A DNA stretch of 64,000 nucleotides from Pigmentiphaga sp. (GTDB lineage: Bacteria; Pseudomonadota; Gammaproteobacteria; Burkholderiales; Burkholderiaceae_B), in contig JALOAI010000011.1 of assembly GCA_023228945.1 (NCBI GenBank), positions 1 through 64,000 of the forward strand. The letters are read 5' to 3'. The position numbers and the translations under genes are program-made. Below the pieces are notes generated by a model. The model had not been told where the DNA came from and did no database searches. It worked only from the letters and a program-made list of their open reading frames with translations. Positions 35,030 to 43,634 of the stretch are shown one piece after another (the stretch's first letter is position 1; every line of letters begins with the position of its first letter).

Positions 35030-37522
35030 ATGATGAATCTGGCCCCATATCGTAAACGTCCCGCGCCGCTGGCGGACTGGCTGCCGTGGGCGGCGCTGGT
35101 TGCCGAAGGCGTGGTGCTCAACAAGGACGGTTCGTTTCAGCGCACGTTGCGGTTTCGTGGCCCCGATCTGGATAGCGCCACCGAGTCGGAGCTGGTCGCC
35201 GTCACGGCCCGCCTGAACAATGCCCTGAAACGCTTTGGGTCGGGCTGGGCCTTGTTTGTGGAAGCCGACCGGCGCGAGGCCGGCGATTATCCGGTTTCCG
35301 AGTTCCCCGAAGAACTCTCCTGGTTGATCGACGAGGAACGGCGTGCCGCGTTCGAGGAAGCCGGTTCGCACTTCGAGAGCGCCTATCACGCGACCGTGCT
35401 GTGGCAACCGCCCGAGGATACGCGCGCTCGCGCCGGACGCATGCTCTACGAGAACGCCGCCCGCCAGGGCGTGGACTGGCGCGAACGGCTGGCCGGCTTT
35501 CTGACCGAGACCCAACGGTTTGCCGGGTTGCTCGATGGCGTGATGCCCGAGGTGCGCTGGCTGGATAGCGCCGAGACCTTGACCTATCTACACGACACGA
35601 TTTCCACGCGCCCGCACCGGGTACGTGTACCCGAAGTGCCGTGCTACCTGGATGCGCTGCTGGCCGACAGCGCGCTGGTGGGCGGTGTGACGCCCATGCT
35701 GGGCGGCGAACACCTGCGGGTGTTGTCGGTGTACGGCTTTCCGACGCGCACCTGGCCCGGCATGCTCGATGATCTGAACCGGCTGGGCTTTGCCTACCGC
35801 TGGATGACGCGCTTCTTGTGTCTGGACAAGAGCGAAGCGGAAAAGGAGCTCAAACGCCTGCGCCGGCATTGGTTTGCCAAACGGAAAAGCGTGCTGGCGC
35901 TCCTGCGCGAAACGCTTTCCCAGCAGGAAAGCCCGCTCGTCGATAGCGACGCCGACAACAAGGCGGCCGATGCGGACAGCGCCTTGCAGGAGTTGGGCTC
36001 GGACGATGTGGCCTACGGTCTGCTCACTGCGACCGTGGTGGTGACGGATTCGGATGCCGCCGTGGCCGATGAAAAGCTGCGTCTGGCCGCGCGCGCGATC
36101 GAGGCCCGGGGGTTCGTTGTCGTACCCGAAACCCTGAACAGTGTAGAAGCCTGGCTGTCGTCGCTACCCGGTCATGTCTACGCCAATGTGCGCCAGTGGC
36201 CGGTGTCCACGCTGAACCTGGCTCACCTGATGCCGGCCTCGGCGGTCTGGGCGGGTCAAGAACGCAATGAGCACCTGGACGGCCCGCCGCTGATTGTCAC
36301 GCGCACCGATGGCGCAGCCCCTTTCCGGCTGGTGACGCATATCGGCGATGTGGGCCACACGCTGGTTGTAGGCCCGACGGGCGCGGGCAAGTCGGTGTTG
36401 CTTGCCATGCTGGTCTTGCAGTTCCGGCGCTATGCGGGTTCGCGTGTCTTTGTGTTCGAGATGGGGCGGTCGCTACGCGCCGCTATCCTCGGGCTGGGCG
36501 GCGAATATCACGATCTGGGCCTGGAGGGTGATGCGGCCTTTCAGCCGCTGGCGCGCGTGGACGACTCCGCGTACCGCAGCCAGGCGGCTGAATGGGTCGA
36601 GGGCCGGTTGGTCATGGAAGGCGTGACTGTTGGCGCCGAGGAAAAGGCCGCCGTGTGGTCGGCGCTGGGCAGTCTGGCCAGCGCGCCGGTGGCGCAGCGC
36701 ACGATGACGGGATTATCAGCGCTATTGCAATCGAATCGGCTACGCCAAGCCTTGTCCCCCTATGTTCTGGGCGGTGCGCATGGCCGATTGCTCGATGCCG
36801 ACCATGACCGGCTCGGCACCGCCGATGTGCAGGGCTTCGAGATGGAAGAGCTAATGCCGTCCAAGGCCGCCGCCAATGCGGTCATCCGCTATCTCTTTGC
36901 GCGGCTGGAGGAACGCTTTGATGGCGCGCCCTCGCTGCTGGTGCTGGACGAAGCCTGGCTCTTTTTGGACGATCCGGTGTTTGCCGCTCGGCTGCGAGAG
37001 TGGCTGAAGACCTTGCGCAAGAAGCAAGTCTCCGTTGTCTTCGCCACGCAATCGCTGGCCGACATTCGGGATTCGGCCATTGCGCCGGCCATCATTGAAA
37101 GCTGCGCCAACCGTATTTTCCTGGCCAACCCGCAGGCGGTCGAGCCGCAGATTCGCACGATCTACGAAGGCTTTGGGCTGAACGCCCGCCAGATCCAGCT
37201 TGTCGCGCACGCCACACCTAAGCGCGACTACTACTACCAGTCGCGGCTGGGCAACCGCATGTTCGATCTTGACCTGGGGCCGGTGGCGCTGGCGTTTGCC
37301 GGGGCGGGTACGCCAGCTGACCAGCGCGCCATCGACGCGGTGCTGGCCGAGCAGGGCGGCGAAGGCTTTGCCGCCGGTTGGCTGCGCCATCGCGGCCTGG
37401 ACTGGGGGGCTGAGCTGATTGAGCCGCTGCCCGCGCATGAGTCGCCCGACTCTGCTGTTCCCGTTTCTGCTTCTGACGTTCCTACTTCTGCCATTCCTGC
37501 CACTTCGGAGGTATCCCCATGA
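35030..37522 (+). CDS. trbE: TrbE, VirB4-family ATPase
   Basis: 830 residues. An N-terminal CagE/VirB4 domain is followed by the ATPase with Walker A GPTGAGKSVLLAML near residue 447 and Walker B PSLLVLDEAWLFLDDP; FATQSLADIRDSAIAPAIIE is the downstream conserved box. The C-terminus has a Ser/Pro/Ala-rich tail. It is the largest energiser of the secretion channel. Start ATG 35030 follows GGGGGAGG and overlaps trbJ by 4 nt at the end. Confidence 0.95.
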   Translation: MMNLAPYRKRPAPLADWLPWAALVAEGVVLNKDGSFQRTLRFRGPDLDSATESELVAVTARLNNALKRFGSGWALFVEADRREAGDYPVSEFPEELSWLIDEERRAAFEEAGSHFESAYHATVLWQPPEDTRARAGRMLYENAARQGVDWRERLAGFLTETQRFAGLLDGVMPEVRWLDSAETLTYLHDTISTRPHRVRVPEVPCYLDALLADSALVGGVTPMLGGEHLRVLSVYGFPTRTWPGMLDDLNRLGFAYRWMTRFLCLDKSEAEKELKRLRRHWFAKRKSVLALLRETLSQQESPLVDSDADNKAADADSALQELGSDDVAYGLLTATVVVTDSDAAVADEKLRLAARAIEARGFVVVPETLNSVEAWLSSLPGHVYANVRQWPVSTLNLAHLMPASAVWAGQERNEHLDGPPLIVTRTDGAAPFRLVTHIGDVGHTLVVGPTGAGKSVLLAMLVLQFRRYAGSRVFVFEMGRSLRAAILGLGGEYHDLGLEGDAAFQPLARVDDSAYRSQAAEWVEGRLVMEGVTVGAEEKAAVWSALGSLASAPVAQRTMTGLSALLQSNRLRQALSPYVLGGAHGRLLDADHDRLGTADVQGFEMEELMPSKAAANAVIRYLFARLEERFDGAPSLLVLDEAWLFLDDPVFAARLREWLKTLRKKQVSVVFATQSLADIRDSAIAPAIIESCANRIFLANPQAVEPQIRTIYEGFGLNARQIQLVAHATPKRDYYYQSRLGNRMFDLDLGPVALAFAGAGTPADQRAIDAVLAEQGGEGFAAGWLRHRGLDWGAELIEPLPAHESPDSAVPVSASDVPTSAIPATSEVSP

Positions 37523-38247
37523 AAATTCCTACCCTTGCCGTGCTGGCCGTGGCGCTGGCGGCGGCCGCGCCCTCGGCCCATGCCTGGCGCACGGTCTTCG
37601 ATCCGTCGAACTACACGCAAAACGTGATGACGGCGGCCCGCACCTTGGAGCAGATCAACAATCAAGTACAGCAGCTTCAGAACGAAGCGCAGATGCTGGT
37701 CAATCAGGGCCGTAATCTCGCCTCGCTGAACTTTGACAGCATCAATCGGTTGCGCACAACGCTCGCCACCACGACGCGCCTGGTCGATGAGGCCAGGGGC
37801 TTGAGCTTCGACGTTTCGCGCATGGATGTGGATTTTGCGCGACTGTATCCCGACGAGTACGGGGCCGCCGTGACCCGCGATCAGATGGTGCTCGATGCTC
37901 GGGAGCGCTGGACGCAATCGCTGGAATCACTGCGCACCACCGTCCGGGTGCAGGCGCAGGCGATGGACAACCTGCGCGATGACGAAGGGGTGCTGGCCGA
38001 TATCGTGGCGCAAAGCCAGTCGGCCGCGGGCGCCTTGCAAGCCCAGCAGGCGACCAATCAGCTTCTGGCGCTCCAGGCCAAGCAGGCGATTCAGCAGCAG
38101 CAATTGCAGATCACTCAAGACCGGGCCATGGCGCTTGAGCAGGCGCAAGCCGTTGCCGATGAAGCCCAGGCGCGAGAGATCCGGCGCCGGTTCAGGGGCA
38201 GTGGCAAGGGCCAGTACACCCCGCAGTCCGTGACCTTTTATCGCTGA
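37519..38247 (+). CDS. trbJ: TrbJ, VirB5-like protein
   Basis: 242 residues. The signal peptide ends AHA-WRTV. FDPSNYTQNVMTAARTLEQI is the family opening, followed by long coiled-coil helices. It is a periplasmic, pilus-tip-associated protein. Its C-terminal tail (REIRRRFRGSGKGQYTPQSV) is almost the same as the C-terminus of the next small lipoprotein, an unusual shared segment. Confidence 0.92.
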   Translation: MKIPTLAVLAVALAAAAPSAHAWRTVFDPSNYTQNVMTAARTLEQINNQVQQLQNEAQMLVNQGRNLASLNFDSINRLRTTLATTTRLVDEARGLSFDVSRMDVDFARLYPDEYGAAVTRDQMVLDARERWTQSLESLRTTVRVQAQAMDNLRDDEGVLADIVAQSQSAAGALQAQQATNQLLALQAKQAIQQQQLQITQDRAMALEQAQAVADEAQAREIRRRFRGSGKGQYTPQSVTFYR

Positions 38248-38259
38248 CAGGAGAATGTG

Positions 38260-38469
38260 ATGCGCAAATGGTGGATTCCCGTTCTGGTGCTGGGCGCCAT
38301 GCTCACCGCCTGCGGTGATAAAGACGAGAGTACGGCGCGCCCGACGGCCCCTGTCATTGAGCCAGACGTAGATGAGGATGAGGTAATGCGCGAAGCGGCG
38401 GAAATCCGCAAGCGGTTCAGGGGCAGCGGCAAGGGCAAGTACACGCCGCAGCCGGTGGACGGATTCTGA
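38260..38469 (+). CDS. trbK: TrbK-like entry-exclusion lipoprotein
   Basis: 69 residues from ATG 38260, 6 nt after AGGAG; GTG 38257 is an alternative. The lipoprotein signal MRKWWIPVLVLGAMLTACG has a clear lipobox. The acidic middle is followed by EIRKRFRGSGKGKYTPQPV, matching the TrbJ tail. Position between trbJ and trbL and size fit TrbK, which blocks redundant mating into cells that already carry the element. Confidence 0.75.
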   Translation: MRKWWIPVLVLGAMLTACGDKDESTARPTAPVIEPDVDEDEVMREAAEIRKRFRGSGKGKYTPQPVDGF

Positions 38470-38471
38470 GT

Positions 38472-39758
38472 ATGAACGATCTGGCCGTCATCGACCGCTA
38501 CACGCAGGTCTTCTCGCAATATATCGACAGTGGCTTTGGGCTGCTGGGCGGGGAGGTGGCGTATCTGACGGCGACGCTGGTGGTGATCGACATGACGCTC
38601 GCCGGCCTGTGGTGGGCCATGGGCGGCGGCCAGGACGACATCCTCGCCCGGCTTATCAAGAAGACGCTGTATGTGGGCGCCTTTGCCTTCATCATCGGCA
38701 ACTTCAACGCCATCGGCAACATCATCTTCGAATCGTTCTCGGGGTTGGGGCTGGTGGCGTCCGGCTCCACCATGACGGCGGGGGAGTTCCTGCAACCGGG
38801 ACGGCTTGCGCAGATCGGCGTCGAGGCCGCTGAACCGTTGCTGGATCAAGTGGGGGAGCTGTCCGGCTTTACCAAGGTGTTCGCCAATCTTGACACCATC
38901 GTCATTCTGCTCTTGGCTTGGGTCGTGGTGGTGTTGAGTTTCTTTGTTCTATCCATTCAGCTTTTCATCACGCTGATCGAGTTCAAGTTGGTGACGCTGG
39001 CCGGCTTTGTGTTGTTGCCGTTTGCGCTGTGGAACAAATCCGCGTTTCTCGCTGAAAAGGTGGTGGGCTACGTCATTTCCGCTGGCATCAAGGTGCTGGT
39101 GCTCGCGGTCATCGTGGGCATCAGCACGCTGGTCTTCAATGATTTCCGTACCGGCATCGGCGTCGAGCCCACGCTTGATGACGCCGCCGCCGTGATGCTC
39201 GCTTCGCTTGCCATGGTGGGGCTGGGCATCTTTGGGCCGGGTGTGGCAACTGGCTTGGTCTCGGGCGCGCCGCAGTTGGGCGCCGGGGCGGCCGCCGGAA
39301 CGATGCTCGCCGCCGGTGGCGTGGCGGCAGTCGGAGCGGCGGCGGGCTCGGCGGTTGTGGGTGGTGGGGCGCGCATGGTCGGCGGTGGCGTGCGGGCGGC
39401 CACCTCCATGGCGTCCGGTGCCCGCAAAGCCTACACGGAAGGCGCGAGCTTCTCGGGGCAGACGGGGCTCAAGGCTGTTGGCGCCGGCATGGCCGATGTG
39501 GCTCGCAGCGGCGCCTCGGCCGCTGGCCGTCGCCTGAAAGCCGGTTTTACGGGGACATCGCAAGGTGGCGGCGGTATCGGTGGTGTTGGTGGCTTCAACG
39601 CTTCGGCTTCCGCCCCTTCCACGCCGCCCACCTGGGCCAAACGGGCGCAGGCGCGCCAGCGGATCACGCACGGCGCGACGCTCGCTGCGCATGCGGTGCG
39701 CTCAGGGGACGCCGGCGGCAGTGGCGCAAGCCCCAGCCTGCGCGATCAATCCAACTAG
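38472..39758 (+). CDS. trbL: TrbL, VirB6-like polytopic channel protein
   Basis: 428 residues. About six transmembrane helices lie in the first 270 residues, including VVVLSFFVLSIQLFITLIEF and KVVGYVISAGIKVLVLAVIV. The C-terminal 150 residues are Gly/Ala/Ser-rich and low in complexity, as in other TrbL proteins. It forms the inner-membrane part of the channel. It starts 3 nt after the trbK stop. Confidence 0.93.
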   Translation: MNDLAVIDRYTQVFSQYIDSGFGLLGGEVAYLTATLVVIDMTLAGLWWAMGGGQDDILARLIKKTLYVGAFAFIIGNFNAIGNIIFESFSGLGLVASGSTMTAGEFLQPGRLAQIGVEAAEPLLDQVGELSGFTKVFANLDTIVILLLAWVVVVLSFFVLSIQLFITLIEFKLVTLAGFVLLPFALWNKSAFLAEKVVGYVISAGIKVLVLAVIVGISTLVFNDFRTGIGVEPTLDDAAAVMLASLAMVGLGIFGPGVATGLVSGAPQLGAGAAAGTMLAAGGVAAVGAAAGSAVVGGGARMVGGGVRAATSMASGARKAYTEGASFSGQTGLKAVGAGMADVARSGASAAGRRLKAGFTGTSQGGGGIGGVGGFNASASAPSTPPTWAKRAQARQRITHGATLAAHAVRSGDAGGSGASPSLRDQSN

Positions 39759-39767
39759 GAGAGGACG

Positions 39768-40484
39768 ATGCGCTTTCGCAGACCTTCGGTGAAATATGCG
39801 GCCACACCCGAACCGGCCACCCCTTTCCAGAAGGCGGGCCAGGTCTGGGATGAACGCCTGGGCACTTCGCATGCGCAAAGGCGCAACTGGAAATGGATGG
39901 CCTTCGGGTGTCTGTTGCTGGCAGGGGTCTCCATGGGCGACAACATCTGGTGGCGATTGCATCGCGCTGTGGTTGTGCCTTATGTGGTGGAGGTCACGCG
40001 CACCGGCGAGGTACGGGCCGTGGGCGAAGCCACAAGCCCCTACAACCCAACCGACGAACAGATTGCGCATCACTTGGCAAGCTTCATCGAGAACGTGCGG
40101 TCGATTTCAATTGACCCGATTGTCGTGCGCCGCAACTGGCTCAAGGCCTATGCCTACACGACCGACCGGGGCGCGGCTTTCCTGAACGACGCCGCCCGCA
40201 AGAACGATCCTTTTGCGCAGATCGGCAAACGCTCGGTCACGGTGGAAATTCCAAGCATCGTACGCGCCAGCGACCAGTCATTCCAGGTCCAGTGGGAAGA
40301 GCATGCCTATGTGAACGGCATCGCGGCGGGCGTTGACCGATGGATCGCCATTCTGACGGTGGTGCTGCAACCGCCCAACAAGGCGGACAAGCTGCGCGCC
40401 AACCCCTTGGGCATTTACGTGGACGGCATCAGCTGGAGCCGCCAATTCTCTACAAACGTTACGCCAGGAGGTACGTCGCCATGA
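39768..40484 (+). CDS. trbF: TrbF, VirB8-like protein
   Basis: 238 residues. A cytoplasmic N-terminus is followed by one membrane helix at about 41-60 (KWMAFGCLLLAGVSMGDNIW) and a periplasmic NTF2-like domain with AYAYTTDRGAAFLNDAARKN and WSRQFSTNVTPGG at the C-terminus. It is a nucleating scaffold of the secretion channel. It overlaps trbG by 4 nt. Confidence 0.93.
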   Translation: MRFRRPSVKYAATPEPATPFQKAGQVWDERLGTSHAQRRNWKWMAFGCLLLAGVSMGDNIWWRLHRAVVVPYVVEVTRTGEVRAVGEATSPYNPTDEQIAHHLASFIENVRSISIDPIVVRRNWLKAYAYTTDRGAAFLNDAARKNDPFAQIGKRSVTVEIPSIVRASDQSFQVQWEEHAYVNGIAAGVDRWIAILTVVLQPPNKADKLRANPLGIYVDGISWSRQFSTNVTPGGTSP

Positions 40485-41653
40485 CGCAATCCCTTTGCTC
40501 ATCCGAATCACGGCTTGTGGGGATGCCGCCGTCCCAGAGCTTTAGCCGGCGTAGCCGCTCGCCTTGGTGGCGGCAAAGCCCGCACTCTGGTCGGGCCCGC
40601 TGTGGCCGTCCGGTGCGCAGCCTCTGGCCGGGCTCTGCCCGTCATGCGCGCGCCTATCGGCCACGACCTTGCGGTCTGGCCCTGGCTATATTGGTTGCTG
40701 CATTGGCCGGCTGCGCCACGCACGGCACGCCTCCGCCCGAAATCGCCTTGGACGATTTGGATGTGGCGATCAGCGCGCCGGTGCAAATGCCTGAACCGCC
40801 CAAGCCGGTGGAGATTGTGCCCGTTCCGCAACCCTTACCCTTGCCGGGCCAGTTGAAGAACCTCAACGACAAACCCGCGCCCGAGCCGGCGAGCCCCACG
40901 GCGCGTGTCGAGCATGCCAACCGCGAGGCGCGTATGGCGCCCACGCGCGACGGCTTCATCAATGCCATTCAGGTCTGGCCGTATACGGAAGGCGCTTTGT
41001 ACCAAATCTATGCCAGCCCTGGCCGTGTGACGCTGGTGCAGCTTCAGATCGGCGAAAAGCTGATCGACGTGTCGGCCGGCGATACCGTGCGCTGGATAGT
41101 AGGAGACTCCATCAGCGGCAGCGGCGCATCGAGCCGCCCGAACTTGCAGATCAAGCCGGTGCGTGCTGGTTTGAAAACGAACCTGGTGGTCACAACCGAC
41201 CGGCGCATCTATCTGCTTGAGCTGGCCTCTACGGCGTCCGCCTGGATGGCCTCGGTGTCCTGGGATTATCCGCAAGACCGCATGGCCGAGCTGAAACGGC
41301 GCAACGAAGCTGCCATGGATGCCACGCCCTTGGCGGCGGGCGTCTCGGTGGAGCAATTGCGTTTCCGCTACGAGGTCACGGGCGATACGCCGTCCTGGCG
41401 GCCGCTGCGCGCCTTCGATGACGGACACAAGGTCTTTATTCAGTTTCCCTCCGGCATCGCACAAGGCGAGCTACCGCCGCTGTTTCTAGTCGGGCCGCAA
41501 GGCGATCTGCAATTGTTGAATTATCAGTATCGCGCGCCGTACTACGTGGTGGACAGACTCTTTGGGGCGGTGGAACTGCGCCTGGGTGGAGATAAAGCCA
41601 AGATCGTGCGTATCAGCCGCAATGACGGCAAGCCAGCGCGGAGTGGGCCATGA
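40481..41653 (+). CDS. trbG: TrbG, VirB9-like lipoprotein with extended N-terminus
   Basis: 390 residues from ATG 40481, coupled to trbF. The lipoprotein signal CGLALAILVAALAGC has its lipobox Cys at residue 78, preceded by an Arg/Ser/Pro-rich stretch of about 60 residues not usual for TrbG. The VirB9 domain follows with GFINAIQVWPYTEGALYQIY, VSAGDTVRWIVGDS and FIQFPSGIAQGELPPLFLVG. The signal may instead be used from an internal non-ATG start. It is an outer-membrane complex component. Confidence 0.9.
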   Translation: MTQSLCSSESRLVGMPPSQSFSRRSRSPWWRQSPHSGRARCGRPVRSLWPGSARHARAYRPRPCGLALAILVAALAGCATHGTPPPEIALDDLDVAISAPVQMPEPPKPVEIVPVPQPLPLPGQLKNLNDKPAPEPASPTARVEHANREARMAPTRDGFINAIQVWPYTEGALYQIYASPGRVTLVQLQIGEKLIDVSAGDTVRWIVGDSISGSGASSRPNLQIKPVRAGLKTNLVVTTDRRIYLLELASTASAWMASVSWDYPQDRMAELKRRNEAAMDATPLAAGVSVEQLRFRYEVTGDTPSWRPLRAFDDGHKVFIQFPSGIAQGELPPLFLVGPQGDLQLLNYQYRAPYYVVDRLFGAVELRLGGDKAKIVRISRNDGKPARSGP

Positions 41654-42900
41654 CTGAATCCGCTCACACGTCCGATCAGGCGGCGACGCCCAAGCTGCCG
41701 TCGGAATCCGTCGAACTACGTGCCGCGCCCCAACGGGTCACGCGGCTGAACCGCCGTACCCTGGCCGTGGGTATTGGCGTGGCGTCCTTCGCGGTACTGG
41801 GCGCGACGCTCTGGTCGTTGCAGCCGCGATCTCGCGATGCACACACGAACCCTGAGCTGTACAACGTGGATCGCATCACGCGTGCCGAAGGGCTGGATGC
41901 CTTGCCCCGCGATTACAGCCAGGTGTTGCCGCCCGCGCCGGTACCTGTCTTGGGAGATCCGCTGCCGGGCGACCTGGGCCGACCGGTGCTGCGCGCCGAG
42001 CGCGAGGCCGGCATGCACCCGCATGGCGGGCCGGACGCGGCCGAAGCCGAACGGCTGGCGCGTCTGAAGGAAGCCGAGGAGGCGGCCCGCGCACCGCTCT
42101 TCTACAAATCCGCCAATCGCGGCGGCTCGCCGGACGCAAGCGCCGCCTTGCCTGATGGCTTTTCTGCCGATGCCCTCGCCGGTCTGCCGCTTGAAGCGGA
42201 CGGCCCCCTCGATGTCATGCAGACACAGAACATGCAGGGCAACAAGACCGACTTTGCTGGCCAGGGCCGCACCGCCACGCAAAGCGCGCACCGCATGGAA
42301 GCGCCGCACGGCCCCGACACCGTGATGGCCGGCACTGTCATCGCCGCCGCACTGGTCACAGGCATCAAGTCGGACGTGCCGGGCGACATCATCGCCACGG
42401 TCACAGAACCCGTCTATGACAGCGCCACCCGGCGCAACATCCTGATTCCGCAAGGCGCACGCCTCATGGGCCGCTACAACAGCCAGGTGTCTTACGGACA
42501 AAGCCGCGTCCAGGCCGTGTGGGAGCGCATCATCATGCCCGATACCTCATCCATTGTGCTCGACAACCTTGCCGCTGCTGACCCGGCCGGCTATGCGGGT
42601 CTGGAGGACGATGTGGACTGGCATTGGAACCGCATTCTGGCGGGCGCTGCTCTGACGACCCTGCTGGGAGTAGGCACCGAACTGGCCGCGCCACAGAACC
42701 AGGGTACAGGCGATGGGCGCGTCATCATCGCCGCGCGCGACGGCGTGCAGGACTCAGTGAACCAGGTGGGACAGGAGATTACCCGTCGCAACCTGAACAT
42801 TCAGCCCACGCTCACCATTCGTCCAGGCATGCCTGTTCGGATCGTGGTCAACAGGGACATCACTCTGCGCGCCTACCGGCCGCTCTTTATCAACAGGTGA
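41650..42900 (+). CDS. trbI: TrbI, VirB10-like protein
   Basis: 416 residues. One membrane helix lies at about 36-56. A proline/acidic linker is followed by the beta-barrel VirB10 domain: VMAGTVIAAALVTGIKSDVP, RNILIPQGARLMGRYNSQV and QPTLTIRPGMPVRIVVNRDI. It bridges inner and outer membranes in the channel. It overlaps trbG by 4 nt. Confidence 0.95.
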   Translation: MTESAHTSDQAATPKLPSESVELRAAPQRVTRLNRRTLAVGIGVASFAVLGATLWSLQPRSRDAHTNPELYNVDRITRAEGLDALPRDYSQVLPPAPVPVLGDPLPGDLGRPVLRAEREAGMHPHGGPDAAEAERLARLKEAEEAARAPLFYKSANRGGSPDASAALPDGFSADALAGLPLEADGPLDVMQTQNMQGNKTDFAGQGRTATQSAHRMEAPHGPDTVMAGTVIAAALVTGIKSDVPGDIIATVTEPVYDSATRRNILIPQGARLMGRYNSQVSYGQSRVQAVWERIIMPDTSSIVLDNLAAADPAGYAGLEDDVDWHWNRILAGAALTTLLGVGTELAAPQNQGTGDGRVIIAARDGVQDSVNQVGQEITRRNLNIQPTLTIRPGMPVRIVVNRDITLRAYRPLFINR

Positions 42901-42904
42901 CACG

Positions 42905-43135
42905 ATGGCGACAAAATTACGGATCGGACCGCTGCCCAAGCAGCAGGCGGTCAAGCTGACGATCAGCCTGCCTGCGCAACTGAAGGACGACCTGGAGCGC
43001 TACGCCGCCGCGCATAGCCAGATATATGGCGAGAAAGTCGATGCGGTGGCCTTGATTCCACACATGCTGGAACGGTTCGTGGCGACGGATCGCGGTTTTC
43101 GGCGTGATCGGCGCGGCGGATCAACGTCGAGTTGA
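42905..43135 (+). CDS. DUF2274 family protein
   Basis: 76 residues. MATKLRIGPLPKQQAVKLTI and LPAQLKDDLERYAAAHSQIY match DUF2274, probably a small RHH-like DNA-binding protein. It is the usual last gene of the Tn4371 trb operon. The operon ends here; the following sequence is unrelated. Confidence 0.9.
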   Translation: MATKLRIGPLPKQQAVKLTISLPAQLKDDLERYAAAHSQIYGEKVDAVALIPHMLERFVATDRGFRRDRRGGSTSS

Positions 43136-43634
43136 ACGCACCTTTGTCTCACCTTTGTCTTAATGTGCTGTCAGCCGTTCCATCAATGCGCAAGCCGAAC
43201 ACTGGATGCGCGTGGGCATGCACGCCGAGCTCTATCCGAGCCAAAGCTACGCCGAACTTTGTCGTCTTCTGCTTGAAGCGGAGAAGGCTGATGGCAACTC
43301 CACGCATTGATCGCTCAGGTCGACGCGAAGGTATAAGCCTTTTGAGGCGCGAATTTACCTTCTGATCACGCCAAAATGTGGCGTTGCAGCGAGGGGCGGT
43401 CTGTTCATGTTGAGCAGCTGCGCCATCGCTGAGGACTGCTACACATATTATGGATGCCGGCCATGCTCCCTGAATCTGTACACACAGCCCTGAGGGGACG
43501 TCTTGTCGCTGTTTGGCGACTTTTACCTGCGGTTCACGATCCTTGCTGGCTTGGTTGCACCGTTCCAAGCAATGGGTTGACGGGCGTAAACGCTGACGTT
43601 CCTACAGGGCATGTTGAGAGAATGTTGTTTGTTT
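43136..43634. other. Junction region after the trb operon
   Basis: About 500 bp without an intact gene. Directly after the DUF2274 stop is an 11-bp tandem repeat, CACCTTTGTCT at 43139-43149 and 43150-43160, then a 5'-truncated ParD-like antitoxin gene (43164-43310). The remainder to 43634 has no recognised coding sequence. It probably marks a recombination junction between the transfer operon and a separate zinc cluster. Confidence 0.55.
43164..43310 (+). pseudogene. 5'-truncated ParD-like antitoxin gene
   Basis: The frame reads AVSRSINAQAEHWMRVGMHA then ELYPSQSYAELCRLLLEAEK to a TGA at 43308-43310, matching the C-terminal half of ParD-like antitoxins (SRSINAQAEHW ... YAEL). A stop codon (TAA 43161-43163) lies immediately upstream and no start or N-terminal strand is present. 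It is therefore a gene fragment left at a breakpoint. Confidence 0.6.
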
